A DNA stretch of 64,000 nt from Siphonodentalium dalli (GCA_032622095.1 CP136069.1:104808278-104872277); one strand, 5' to 3'. Counted from the stretch's first letter, positions 11,006-21,160 are shown. Program-made: numbers and translations. The notes: generated from the letters alone by a model not told the origin.

Positions 11006-11690
11006 AGTTTCATCTACACAATACAATCCCTTCACTAAAACCTTTTGACTTTTCATGTACCATTGACTTAAATATGATTGGAAGGATTAAGGAATACCTA
11101 TATGTTGAAGAGGATTATAAAAAGTTCATGTAGTGCCTGAAACAAGCTCCTACACCACACTAATAGGAATAATAATTTTGGATTGTACAGCACATTCAAT
11201 GATTGGCTTTAAATACACATTATGGATTTGTTCGGGTGCATGAAACTGACAAGTTAGTGCTCAAGCGCTATGCCGACTCGGAGATTGTAACATTCTACTA
11301 ACATTGCCGAAATCGACCATACCACTCCACAGAAAACATCGTCTGAACTATGCTCAATTGTAAATATTTACATCTCGATTCGGAAGCTAATATCGGCTAT
11401 AAACTAACGCAAATGAGTTCGGTATCGAGAGTCATTGCATCTAATTAATATATAAGAATGACGATGTGTTGTGTCAATTTGAATTGATATTCGTAAAAAT
11501 AACTACTTTGAGCACGATTATTCTTCATTTCTATTTGATCACCCTACCGGAGAGTTTCACATCACTTTTATAAGCAGACAGTTATAGATCAAGAACTTCT
11601 TCAAATGCTAGTCGCTGTTTAATAGCTACCTGATTGACTCCATCACCAATTTTTTTCATTCACATGTGTATATAATCCACGTTTATTAAT
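11006..11690. other. AT-rich DNA, no gene recognised
   Basis: No repeat or coding structure was recognised. Confidence 0.45.
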
Positions 11691-11694
11691 ATTC

Positions 11695-11835
11695 AAACCA
11701 AATATTTTTTTTAAAACATGGCCTCCAGCAGCCATCTTGGACTTCAAATTTGAATCCATTGGCACACTCTGCAGCCCGCATTTATTGGAGAATTGATTTG
11801 AAAATTTGCAGGCATGTTTAGAATCACCTCTAGAT
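11695..11835. repeat. left half of an interrupted HINE/pearl-like repeat
   Basis: Matches 27258-27376 from AACATGGCC through CATTTATTGGAGAATTG to GCATGTTTAG and CTAGAT, where it breaks off. The missing remainder (ATAGGAGCTATCAAATTTGA onward) resumes at 21001 after a 9.16-kb insertion. Confidence 0.75.
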
Positions 11836-11923
11836 CACGGAGTAGGAACTGCTCCGCGAGACAAACACCACTTCCGATCTTTTTCCAGTTCACTTCCGAT
11901 GCACTCCAGTTCACTCGTGATCT
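11836..11923 (+). repeat. left terminal inverted repeat of 9.16-kb interval
   Basis: Contains GAGACAAACACCACTTCCGA and two CCAGTTCACT motifs. Its inverse partner is 20908-20997. A further AAGCTCCAGTTCAC pair lies inward at about 12275 and, inverted, about 20520. Confidence 0.75.
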
Positions 11924-11953
11924 TTTTAAGTTGGTTGGCTCTCGATTTTATAG

Positions 11954-11967
11954 ATGGATTCACCACG
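11954..11967 (+). other. possible first-exon remnant (ATG then splice donor)
   Basis: ATG at 11954 is followed after 14 bases by a donor-like GGTAAGAG. The mirror-image arm has ATG at 20896 on the minus strand followed by CCGGTGAGTATT. Both lie 100-120 bp inside the termini. This is only a pattern; no downstream exon is identified. Confidence 0.25.
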
Positions 11968-12975
11968 GTAAGAGAATATACCTTCTTTTTTTTTAAATAT
12001 AACTGCCGCACAACCCCATCTGTTCATGAGATTTGATATTTCCAATATACAGCCCGCCAATGTGCCAAATTAAGCGTAGACATATTTGAGTGTTAAATTT
12101 CCATTGCCCCAATGGTAAATTTCAACACAAATTTACGTGAAAAAAAACGAATCATTCAATACTGACACGATAATGCAAGGTTTTATTAGTCAAAAGTGTG
12201 TTGTCTCCCCGCCGGACAGTAGATATATGACCTTGGAATCGTAAGATATTTAGGTTTGAAATTGTGACGAAAAAGCTCCAGTTCACCGCAGATAAGATCG
12301 GTTCACTCCCAAACATAAGACCCAGTTCTTTGCCGACCAACAATGTCCTGTAGATTCATATTTTACACTTCGAGCAGATTCAAATGAGAGATTCTCAATT
12401 TTTGACCACCCCTATAGTCGAAAGAGCTTATATTGATCTCAATTTGAAAGAAATATATATGAGTTATGCAACATGTATGTTTAAATCCAGTGCACATATC
12501 TGCATGTAAAAGGGCGTGCGATAGGAGATCATGGGATACACGTATATATTGGAGAAATAATGGCAGGGCCATGGACGAGAAAATGGGAAGGGGGATAGCG
12601 GGGCGTGTGCCCACCCAATACAGATAAAACCGCTATTAAACCTATAATGTGCTGGTGCTATGATATTCTTTTTCTCCTTCTTATAAGTTGCAACTTCCTC
12701 TTGTTTTCAGTTTATACGAAGTGTAGGAAGGGTCATTGCTTTCACTGGAAGACACTGGATACATCCTCTGTCGACGCGATGTGTTCATGTGGAATTCCCT
12801 GAAATATAATAATTGTCGACACAGCATGAATATCACCATTTTGAGTTTTCACAGGGGGTGGGGTGGCGATACGGACGCAGACTGGTACCCACAACGACAC
12901 ATGTGCACTGCTATAAATAGTAATGTATGTTTAAAAAAGTTAGATATTTATATAATATTGAATGGAACCAACATA
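11968..12975. other. interior of 9.16-kb interval, no gene recognised
   Basis: No open frame here shows recognisable motifs. A second CCAGTTCAC cluster lies at 12275-12310. Confidence 0.45.
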
Positions 12976-12979
12976 TGTT

Positions 12980-13250
12980 ACCATGGTGTTGCCCTATAAA
13001 AAAGCACCACGGTATACCAAGGTTTATTTGTTATGTACCACTATTTACTGTGGTATAACGAGGTATACTAGTGGGACATAACAAAAAGAACATTGGTATA
13101 CCGCGGTGTGCACCAATGTAAACCATGGTTTACTGTGGTGTCCACCATGGTTTTGTTTGTTATTTACCACTGATTACTGTGGTATATACCTTGGTAATAC
13201 CGCGGTATTTGGGCCAAAATACCATGGTACATTTATCGTGGTTTACCGAT
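12980..13250. repeat. cluster of short palindromes (ACCATGGT, ACCGCGGT)
   Basis: Within 270 bp the palindrome-like words ACCACGGTATACC, ACCGCGGT, ACCATGGT, CACCATGGT, TACCGCGGTA and TACCATGGTA recur about a dozen times, mixed with TTTACTGTGGT. No coding frame fits. It looks like a dispersed self-complementary repeat. Confidence 0.6.
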
Positions 13251-13251
13251 G

Positions 13252-14020
13252 TGTTTTTAGCTCAGCTGAGACGAAGTCTCCGGTGGAGCTATAGTCATCA
13301 CTCGTCGTCCGTCCGTCCGTCCGTCCGTCTGTCCGTCCGTCTGTCCGTCCGTCCGTCCGTCCGTCAACTTTTTAAAAAACATCTTCGCCTCTGAAACCAT
13401 CATACCGAATTGGTTCATATTTGGTGTGGTGTGTTCCCTAGGTGACTCTCATTCAGATTTGTTCAAATGAGGTCACTGGGTCAAATAGTTGCGAAGCCAG
13501 GGCCATAACTCTATTCCTGCATAGTAATTCTTACAACGACTTCTTGTTCAGAACCATTGGGCCGTTATAGCTAATATTTGGTATGCAGGGTCCTTGGGTG
13601 ACTGGTGTTCAGATTTGTTCAAATGGGGTCACTGGGTCAAATAGGGGCAGAGCTAGGGACATAACTTTAAAAACAAAAAATTAAAATTTAGCATTTTGAC
13701 CTTTAATTTTTGTTTAGGACACATCACAGCCTCATATTTCATACCTAGATTGTTCTTAGCATGTTCTTCATCTGTATGGATTTTGGTATTGTTTATTTAA
13801 CCCCTTCCACTCTTGTTTTGATATAGAATTCATCCAAGACAGGATTACTCAAACATGTTTCATCTGATCAACACCAAATTTGGTATATGAATTTTTGACA
13901 CTTATATACAGATCAAGTTAAAATATGGGTTTGATCCGATATATTTTAACAGAGTTATGGCCCTTTATAATTCACACCTCTTTGCTATGCACTATTAATT
14001 TTTAAGAGAACACTGAAGCC
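13252..14020 (+). mobile_element. HINE-type repeat (type 1) with CCGTC microsatellite
   Basis: Begins with the hairpin AGCTCAGCTGAGAC and its partner GTCTCCGGTGGAGCT, then (CCGT)n at 13305-13367, then phrases repeated elsewhere in the window: TTCATATTTGGTGTGG, GTTCAAATGAGGTCACTGGG, GCCATAACTC, and CAACACCAAATTTGG. Relatives are at 21345-21650 and 56000-56690. A terminal hairpin plus microsatellite plus core repeats is the layout of non-autonomous Helentrons in bivalves. Confidence 0.65.
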
Positions 14021-14099
14021 TGTATTATTGAAAAAGCCAATTTATCATAGTGTGGTCACCTGATACTCTTGCTGAAGACTGCTTGCTTCAGACCAGTTT

Positions 14100-14800
14100 A
14101 CCATCTGTCATTACAAGACATGACATTAGCTAAACAACTATTCTACCAGAGTCTACAAGAATAAATAGGAATAGTCCATTGTTCATTTCTCCAAGCCTGG
14201 ACATAGTGTGTCTGACATTTGCAGAATGAAGTCCCCAGATGGTGAATTTAGTGTTGCTACCCCATACAGCAGGCTAGCATCACCAAATACACCCTCAATT
14301 ACCTTATTCTGCTTAGGCCTCATCTTCTGGAACAATTTTTTTTTATAAACATGTTTTAAAATTTGAAAAAAGTGACACCATTATAACATCTGCAGAGTTA
14401 TGAAACTTTACTCTTTAATGAAATTATGGAAACATTCCACCCTCCCCAACCCACCCCCTCCCACATGGCCTAGACCCAACCCTGCCATCAACCAACATCC
14501 CTTCCAAGCCACATCACCTCTCAATTTAATACCTCTTCTCACCACAGAGGCATATATATCTGTAAAGGTACAGGTCATTAATTATATAAACTGGCCAGAT
14601 GACATGTATTATTCTAATCTAAACATATCTGTAGCAATTTAACAACAAACTGGTGCTCCCATGGTTAGGTGATGAATGACATTCAATGATACTGTGAATG
14701 GCTTTGATTTCTTCAAGTCTGGAAATAGTGTGTCTGACATTTACATAGTGAGGTCCCCAGATAGTGAATTTAGTGTTGCAACCCTCATCTTCTGGGAAGT
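14100..14800. repeat. dispersed repeat with duplicated segment
   Basis: About 14195-14270 and 14710-14790 share ATAGTGTGTCTGACATTT, GTCCCCAGAT and GTGAATTTAGTGTTGC. A related but partly inverted version recurs at 15110-15215 and 17560-17650. No gene was recognised. Confidence 0.45.
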
Positions 14801-14823
14801 ATCCTAAGTATCAAATTGACAGT

Positions 14824-15060
14824 TTGATTTAGTCACTTTTTCCACCTGTTCAGTTTCAATGTCCCCCTAATTTGCAGAAGATAAAATGCATAATTGAGGT
14901 GCTCAATGGGTGTGTATCACCAACTTCAACTGTAGGACTTCATTGATTTAGTCACTTTTTTCCACCTGTTCAGTTTCAATGTCCCCCTAATTTGCAGAAG
15001 ATAAAATGCATAATTGAGGTGCTCAATGGGTGTGTATCACCAACGTCAACTGTAGGACTT
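14824..15060 (+). repeat. 118-bp direct tandem duplication
   Basis: TTGATTTAGTCACTTTT through CAACTGTAGGACTTCA is present twice (14824-14941 and 14942-15060). The copies differ only at a T-run and one base, so the duplication is recent. Confidence 0.85.
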
Positions 15061-15084
15061 CAATCTGTTCCTTGGTTTTATTGG

Positions 15085-15290
15085 CCATTGAGGCCTAATC
15101 AGATTGAGGATGAATTTGGTGATGCTAGCCTGCCTTACAGAATATTGTCATTAAATCCACATTTTTGGGACCTAATTCTGCAAATGTCAGACATACTAAA
15201 TTCAGGTTTGGCCATTTCATATTATTGTTTTAATCACCACTTATCCAGATGAAATCATACGACTAATATTCAAAGAGAAATGGGGGGGGT
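15085..15290 (+). repeat. dispersed repeat, copy 1 (partner 17560-17745)
   Basis: Shares GAATATTGTCATTAAAT, CACTTATCCAG, GAAATCATAC and a GGGGGGTATAT run with 17560-17745. Confidence 0.5.
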
Positions 15291-15299
15291 ATATATTGG

Positions 15300-15538
15300 A
15301 TTAAATTTGTCTTCTATCTGTCAGGCTTCCATCCGTCTGCCTGTTGAGTTGTCTATCCATCCATCTATCAACAATTGATTTCTTCTCCATATTAAAGACG
15401 GAATGTGTTTATATAGTTCAGTGTGCATGTTCCCTAGGTGTCTCACAATCAGATTTGTTCAATTAAGTTCATCACATCAAATACATGTAAGTCTTAAAAC
15501 AGTTTTTTCTCAAGAACCATTAGGCCTATATAGCTTAT
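15300..15538 (+). repeat. left part of HINE type 1, interrupted by HINE type 2
   Basis: Decayed type 1 repeat: GTCTATCCATCC microsatellite remnant, TGTTCCCTAGGTG, CAGATTTGTTCAA, and AGAACCATTAGGCC. It stops at AGCTTAT; the continuation ATTTGGTATGGAGGG is at 17493. Confidence 0.7.
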
Positions 15539-17492
15539 TAGCTCAACTTACTTTTGTAAGTTTGAGCTATTGCCATGGTTTGGCGTCCGTCGTCCGTGTG
15601 TCCGTCAACAATTTCCTTTGGCGCGGGCTACAGGTCGTACCTTTGGTCTGATCTTTATGAAATTTGTCTTGAATGTTGACATTGACATGTAGATGGGAAC
15701 GAGTCACTTTGGGGTCATTCGGCCAAAAAACATGGCCGCTGGCAGCCATCTTGGATTTCAAGATTCAATCCATTGGCGCGGGCTACAGGTCGTACTGTTC
15801 GTCTGATCATCATGAAATTTGTCATGGATGTTAATAATGACATGTAGATGGGAACGAGTGATTTTGGGGTCGTTCGGCCAAAAAACATGGCTGCCAGCAG
15901 CCATCTTCGATTTTACTCTTTGCATGACTAAATCCTTTGGCGTGGGCTACAGGTCGTTGCGTTGGTCGGAAGTTTATGAAATTTGTCATGGATGTTAACA
16001 CTGACATGAAGATGGGAACGAGTGATTTTGGAGTCGTTCGGCTAAAAAACATGGCCGCCAGCAGCCATCTTGGATTTTACTCTTTGCATGACTAAATCCT
16101 TTGGCGCGGGCTACAGGTTGTACCTTTGGTCTAATCTTTATGAAATTTGTCATGAATGTTCACATTGACATGTAGATGGGAACGCATCATTGTGGGGTCA
16201 TTCGGCCAAAAAACATGGCTGCTGGCGGCCATCTTAGATTTCAAAATTCAATCCATTGGCGCGGGCTACAGGTCGTACTGTTGTTCTGATCATCATGAAA
16301 TTTGTCATGGATGTTAATATTGACATGTAGATAGGAACGAGTCATTTTGGGGTCGTTCGGCCAAAAAACATGGCCGCCAGCAGCCATCTTCGATTTTACT
16401 CTTTGCATGACTAAATCCTTTGGCGCGGGCTACAGGTCGTAGCTTTGATTTGAACTTCATGAAATTTGTCATGGATGTTAACAATGATATGTAGATGGGA
16501 ACGAGTCATTTTGGGGTCGTTTCGGCCGAAAAACATGGACGCCAGCAGCCATCTTGGATTTTACTCTTTACATGACTAAATCCTTTGGCGCGGGCTACAG
16601 GTCGTACCTTGGTCTAATCTTTATGAAATTTGTCATGAATGTTGACATTGACATGTAGATGGGAATGAGTCATTTTGGGGTCATTCGCCAAAAAACATGG
16701 CCACTGGCAGCCATCTTGGATTTCAAGTTTCAATCCATTGGCGCGGGCTACAGGTCGTACTCGTCTGATCATCATGAAATTTGTCATGGATGTTAATAAT
16801 GACATGTAGATGGGAACGAGTGATTTTGGGGTCGTTCGGCCAAAAAACATGGCTGCCAGCAGCCATCTTGGATTTTACTCTTTGCATGACTGAATCCTTT
16901 GGCGCGGGCTACAGGTCGTTGCGTTGGTCAGAAGTTTCTGAAATTTGTCATGGATGTTAACACTGACATGTAGATGGGAATGAGTCATTTTGGGGTCATT
17001 CGGCCAAAAACATGGCTGCCAGCAGCTATCTTGGATTTTACTCTTTGCATGACTAAATCCTTTGGTGCGGGCTACAGGTCGTAGCTTTGGTCAGATGGTC
17101 ATGAAATTTGTCATGGATGATAACTCTTTGCATGACTAAATCCTTTCGCGCGGGCCATTTTGGATTTCAAAATTCAATCCATTGGCGCGGTCTACAGGTC
17201 GTACTGTTCGTCTGATCATCATGAAGTTTGTAGGTCGTAGCTTTGGTCAGATCTTCATAAAATTTGTCATGGATGTTAACAATGACACGTAGATGTGAAC
17301 GAGTCCTTTTGGGGTCAATTGGCCAAAAAACATGGCCGCCAGCAGCCATCTTGTATTTTACTCTTTGCATCTCTAAATCCTTTGGCGCAGGTTAGACATT
17401 TCAATTAGCACCTTTCCTATTCCTCCATTTACTGTCAACCATTAAATTATTCCCCTACCTAAGTTGAGCTACAGTGTCATTGACACTTTCAT
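15539..17492 (+). mobile_element. HINE/pearl-like rolling-circle element (type 2), 1.95 kb
   Basis: Inserted inside a type 1 repeat, so its ends are fixed to within two bases. The 5' end is TAGCTCAACTTAC with a partner GTAAGTTTGAGCT. The 3' end is AAGTTGAGCTACAGTGTCAT followed by TGACACTTTC, whose AGTGTCATTGACACT forms a terminal hairpin. The outer AGCTCAACTT and AAGTTGAGCT are inverted but asymmetrically placed. The core is about eleven tandem units of 155-166 bp starting GGCGCGGGCTACAGG, each with AAACATGGCCGCC and GCCATCTTGGATTT. No target duplication and no coding frame. These are hallmarks of non-autonomous Helentrons (HINEs), including the 'pearl' repeats of oysters. Confidence 0.8.
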
Positions 17493-17560
17493 ATTTGGTA
17501 TGGAGGGGCCTTGGGTGACTGGGGTTCAGATTTGTTCATGGGGTCATTTTTAGGAAATGA
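17493..17560 (+). repeat. right part of the interrupted HINE type 1
   Basis: ATTTGGTATGGAGGGGCCTTGGGTGACTGG-like text (given here in part) follows on from 15538 and matches 13576-13640 and 21615-21630. Confidence 0.65.
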
Positions 17561-18524
17561 GGTCCCCAGAGGGTGAATTCGGTGATGTTAGTCCACCTTG
17601 CGGAATATTGTCATTAAATTCACCTGCAAAGGTCAGACACTAAATACAGACTCGGCTGTTCCAATATTAGTTTCTTAACCAGCACTTATCCAGGTGAAAT
17701 CATACCCTGATTTTTCAAAGAAAATTGGGGGGTATATTGATATTACTAGATGAATGGATCTCATAGATGAGGATTCACATTTGTTCTAATAGGGGCAGAG
17801 ATAAGAGATTTAACTCTCCTCTATGCTGTTTGGTACTGGTATAATAATATTGATTTCTAGACAACCTGGGTGGGGGCAATGTTTGAGGCAATGGGGAGGG
17901 AGTGTAGAGGGGTGGAGATTTGACCCCCTATTTTGATCAAAAGTTAAAAATTTCATGCCCGATACTAAATTAGTTGTAGATTAGATGTTCACACCAAAAA
18001 TAAGTTGGAACTGTTCTCGTAGTTTGGTTTGATTTTCTAACATGTATGTTTTTAAACCATCAGTCCATATGTTTCTACTTCAGGTTAAACTGTTGGACCG
18101 AATTGGCCACAAATTTGAACTTTATGGGGGTGTCAGGTTGGTAATTATCAAACGTTTGAAAGCTTGAAGTACTGGTACCAGTCGTAAAATTCAACCTAAG
18201 AGGAATGTACAAAGTGATTTTTGTGAACTTAGTACTGTGGTATGGTTGTCCTCTTTAAAAGGTAAGAGGTTGGAAATTTGTCAGTGATGTGCAATTAGAA
18301 ATTTCAAGGTGAAGAGCCCTGCTCATTTGAGAACATCCAGCTATGTCCATGTTTAGAACTTAAGTGATTCTGTCAAGTCCCTGTCTTCTCAGTCCTTACA
18401 GTCTGGTGAGCGACCCACAGTCATTGACTGTCTTGTTTTGTAAGGGAATGAACACACATGTTTTGAAAATGAACAATAACCCATCAATAGAGCTATACAA
18501 TAATAAAATAATAGCTACTGAACA
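17561..18524. other. dispersed repeat copy 2, then unassigned DNA
   Basis: 17560-17745 is the partner of 15085-15290. From 17746 to 18524 no gene or repeat was recognised. Confidence 0.4.
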
Positions 18525-18529
18525 CTGCT

Positions 18530-18530
<1 letters not shown>

Positions 18531-18565
<35 letters not shown>
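18531..18565. repeat. (TA)n microsatellite, Helitron target
   Basis: About 17 TA units. The Helitron pair begins right after it, and TA units resume at 19704, so both Helitrons sit inside one TA stretch. Confidence 0.85.
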
Positions 18566-18569
<4 letters not shown>

Positions 18570-19105
18570 ATATACATGTATATTTTGAAGACCTCTGTTT
18601 GTCTGTCTGTCTGTCATTTATACAAATCTACGATTCTCGACCGATCGGGACGAAACTTGGTACGTGAGTGTAGTTTGACCAGGCGGTCGTTGTTGTCGTA
18701 TTGGCGGGCCCGTGCGACGCCCGTGCAGCGCAGACGAGATCTCGGAAACGGGTGGAGCTATCGACTTGAAATTTGCTATGTGAATGTATCTTGCCCCGGA
18801 TACGAATTTTATCGGGTCGCCGAGCCAGTGCGACGCCAGCTTCGCGCATGCGCAGACGAGATCTCGGAAACGGGTGGAGCTATCGACTTGAAATTTGGTA
18901 TGTGAATGTATCTTGCCCCGGATACGAATTTTATCGGGTCGCCGAGCCCGTGCGACGCCAGCTTCGCACATGCGCAGACCAGATCTTGGAAACAGGTAGA
19001 GCTATCGACTTGAAATTTGGTTTTTGAATAGCCCGGGCTGGGTAGAGCTATCGACTTGAAATTTGGTTTTTGAATAGCCCGGACAACGTCGGGCTCATCG
19101 GCTAG
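18566..19105 (+). mobile_element. non-autonomous Helitron 1
   Basis: Starts TCTCATATAC after an A and ends in a hairpin AGCCCGGAC-AAC-GTCGGGCT followed by CATCGGCTAG and then T. The 5'-TC, the 3' hairpin, the CTAG end and the A/T target are canonical Helitron features. Inside, (TGTC)n at 18600-18615 and a 122-bp unit (GACGAGATCTCGGAAACGGG) occurs at 18733, 18855 and 18977. There is no Rep/helicase frame, so it would depend on an autonomous relative. Confidence 0.85.
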
Positions 19106-19703
19106 TCTATTATATATTTTGGGAAATTTGTCTGTCTGTGTGTTCGCGATGGACTCGAAAACGGCCGAGCCGATTTCGATGAAACTTGGTATGTGGGGGT
19201 ACTTTCGGCCGGGGAGTGGCATGGGCCTATTAATTTGCCCGTGCGATATGACCTTGACCTTGAAATCGGGTAATTTCAAGGTCAAACACCCGAGTATCAC
19301 GGGATTTCGATGAAAATTAGTGTCTAGGGATACTTTCGTATCGGGAGTGTCGTGAGCCTATTCCTTTGACGTGACCTTGAAATTGGGTCAATTCAAGGTC
19401 AAATCGCGAATTTTGATGGGATTTCGACGAAATTTTATAGATAGGGTTACTTTTGTCCACTGAGTGTTTTGGACGGGTCAAATCGTGACCCCGACCTGAC
19501 CTTGATCTTCAAAATGATCAAGGTCAAATCGGGTAAAACTGGATGGATTTCGACGGGTACTTTTGTCCGGGCAGTGTTTGGACGGGTCAAATCGTGACCC
19601 CACCTGACCTTGACCTTCAAAATGGACAATTCAAGGTCAAATCGCGCAATTCGCCGAAAAGCAGAGGGGAAACAGCCCGGACGAAGTCGGGTCCACCTGC
19701 TAG
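19106..19703 (+). mobile_element. non-autonomous Helitron 2, abutting Helitron 1
   Basis: Starts TCTATTATATATTTTGGG right after the CTAG of Helitron 1 and ends AGCCCGGACGAAGTCGGGTC then CACCTGCTAG before TATATA. It holds a diverged repeat of GTGACC, TTGAAATCGGG and TTCAAGGTCAAA phrases. No coding frame. It differs in body sequence from Helitron 1 but shares the TTTGTCTGTCTG start region and the end design. Confidence 0.85.
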
Positions 19704-19773
19704 TATATATATATATATATACGAAATATACAACTGTGAAAACTCTCCTAATGCGAATGTTGCCAATATTTAA

Positions 19774-20089
19774 AGGCACGGTCAGCGTTAGCAGTGGTTG
19801 ATGATGATAACATATTCACATTTGTTAAAACCGCGATAAACAGAAAGAATATTAAAATATCAATAATAAATATTGTGTAAATAGCATGTTATCGTCAAGA
19901 ACTACGTGATGTGTTTGTTTACGTATCAAAGCGTATAGATGTCGACGCTACCATGTTATTTACACGATATTTATGATCGATATAACAAAAAAACCTGTCT
20001 ATATTTTAATATTAAATTCCTAGTTTATCGCGATTTTAACAAATGTGAAATTTTAACAGCACCACCCACCACGAATGCTGACCGTGACT
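19774..20089. mobile_element. 316-bp foldback MITE with TTAA flanks
   Basis: Arms of about 150 bp are inverse of one another. The left begins AGGCACGGTCAGC and contains TTCACATTTGTTAAAACCGC. The right arm, read on the other strand, begins AGTCACGGTCAGC and contains TTCACATTTGTTAAAATCGC. TTAA lies at 19770-19773 and 20090-20093. No coding capacity. Confidence 0.8.
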
Positions 20090-20107
20090 TTAATGATGAA
20101 TTATCCG

Positions 20108-20326
20108 AATTAACGCTCCCAAATTACTATTTCAGGTGGGGGGGTAAAATATGCGGCCAAATTGTTTTTATAAATAACACGTTTGGGCAATGTTTTTCTA
20201 TAGTTGACTGTGGTTAGCATTATTTTCGGGCAATTAATCGATTCTGATTCTGAAAGCGACATTTCATAAAATGTTGTTGTTCTTGGATTCTGATGATATG
20301 GGGACCATCGAATTGGATTTAGTACC
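20108..20326 (-). mobile_element. degraded fragment of the AGGTACTCAATCCG MITE
   Basis: Shares GACTGTGGTTAGCATTATTT, GGGCAATTAATCGA and GATATGGGGACCATCGAATT with the intact copy at 57529-57929 (inverse orientation). Its ends are eroded. Confidence 0.7.
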
Positions 20327-20907
20327 ATAATACATATATATAATTGCCTCACGAAATCAGCGCGTTTGTCGAGTAAAATTGTTTAGATTTTTGTTGAAAA
20401 GCAAACCAGTTTCGATTGCATTACCATTTCCCCAATTGACAGCCATTTTCAGAAATAACGACTGCTTTTTGAGAAGGCGATGTTCAATGCAGTGAACTGG
20501 AGCGTATCATGTTTAGCTTGTTGTGAACTGGAGCTTCTGTTTTAGAGAACTGAGGTATACACCGTGTCATCGTTAATCGATCGAAGTCAACAGTGGGCGA
20601 GTTTTTGTATAAAACCATATATATACATGAGATATTGGTGGTCCCAGGCATGTATGCAACGCATTTATAATCTACAGCAAAAAACGATGTTGTCTGTCGC
20701 TATGTGAATTTTTTCACAGAAATCCGACTGTTCAGTGGTTATTTCTAGAAGGAATTAGTGTTCATGTTGCCTGAATTGTTAGTGTTTTGTACTTGTGGTG
20801 TTTATTGTATGTTTCCCCATGCGAATAGTTTGAAAACTATGTCTTTTTATGTAGATATTGGGGAATACTCACCGGCATGGTCGTCTTAGCTGCCATTTTC
20901 TGTACAA
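20327..20907. other. right interior of the 9.16-kb interval
   Basis: Contains GTGAACTGGAGC twice (about 20490 and 20523), the inverse of motifs in the left arm, and the possible mirror first exon at 20873-20896 on the minus strand. No other gene was recognised. Confidence 0.4.
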
Positions 20908-20997
20908 AAATCACGAGTGAACTGGACACGGATCGATAGTGAACTGGACCGAAGATCGGAATTGGTGTCTGTCTCGCGGAGCAGTTCCTACCCCGTG
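20908..20997 (-). repeat. right terminal inverted repeat of 9.16-kb interval
   Basis: Inverse of 11836-11923 with about ten differences in 90 bases; ends CCCCGTG at 20997. Confidence 0.75.
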
Positions 20998-21160
20998 TGG
21001 ATAGGAGCTATCAAATTTGAATAATTTTTTTATTAAAAACATGGCCGCCCGCATTCCAAAACGCTCCATTGACTGTAACACTTGAAATTATTCCCTTTTG
21101 AAGTTGAGCTACAGTGTCATTGACACTTTCATTTCTTTGCGGATTCCGGAGGTTGAGGCA
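20998..21160 (+). repeat. right half of interrupted HINE/pearl-like repeat, with 3' end
   Basis: Starts TGGATAGGAGCTATCAAATT, contains AAACATGGCCGCCC, and finishes with TTGAAGTTGAGCTACAGTGT and the AGTGTCATTGACACT hairpin, the type 2 HINE 3' end. It continues the segment that breaks off at 11835. Confidence 0.75.

Larger units (their letters stand above)
11836..20997. mobile_element. 9.16-kb interval with CACGG inverted termini (composite transposon)
   Basis: Inverted repeats of about 90 bp begin CACGGAGTAGGAACTGCTCC at 11836 and, on the other strand, CACGGGGTAGGAACTGCTCC at 20997. They are about 88% alike and share CCAGTTCACTCGTGAT at their inner ends. The interval splits a repeat whose intact relative is at 27258-27410. 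Flanking 5-mers are TAGAT (11831-11835) and TGGAT (20998-21002), a likely 5-bp target duplication with one change. No transposase was recognised inside; later insertions fill much of it. CAC termini plus 5-bp duplications recall Transib-type elements, but this assignment is tentative. Confidence 0.65.

Noticed and set aside
18576-19300. Open frames of 73-163 codons in both strands
   Set aside because: They lie within the Helitron pair and its 122-bp repeats, overlap one another in several frames, and show no domain.
11836-20997. Treating the two CACGG ends as unrelated solitary elements
   Set aside because: The HINE repeat halves outside the two ends join into one copy, which fits a single insertion better, although not conclusively.
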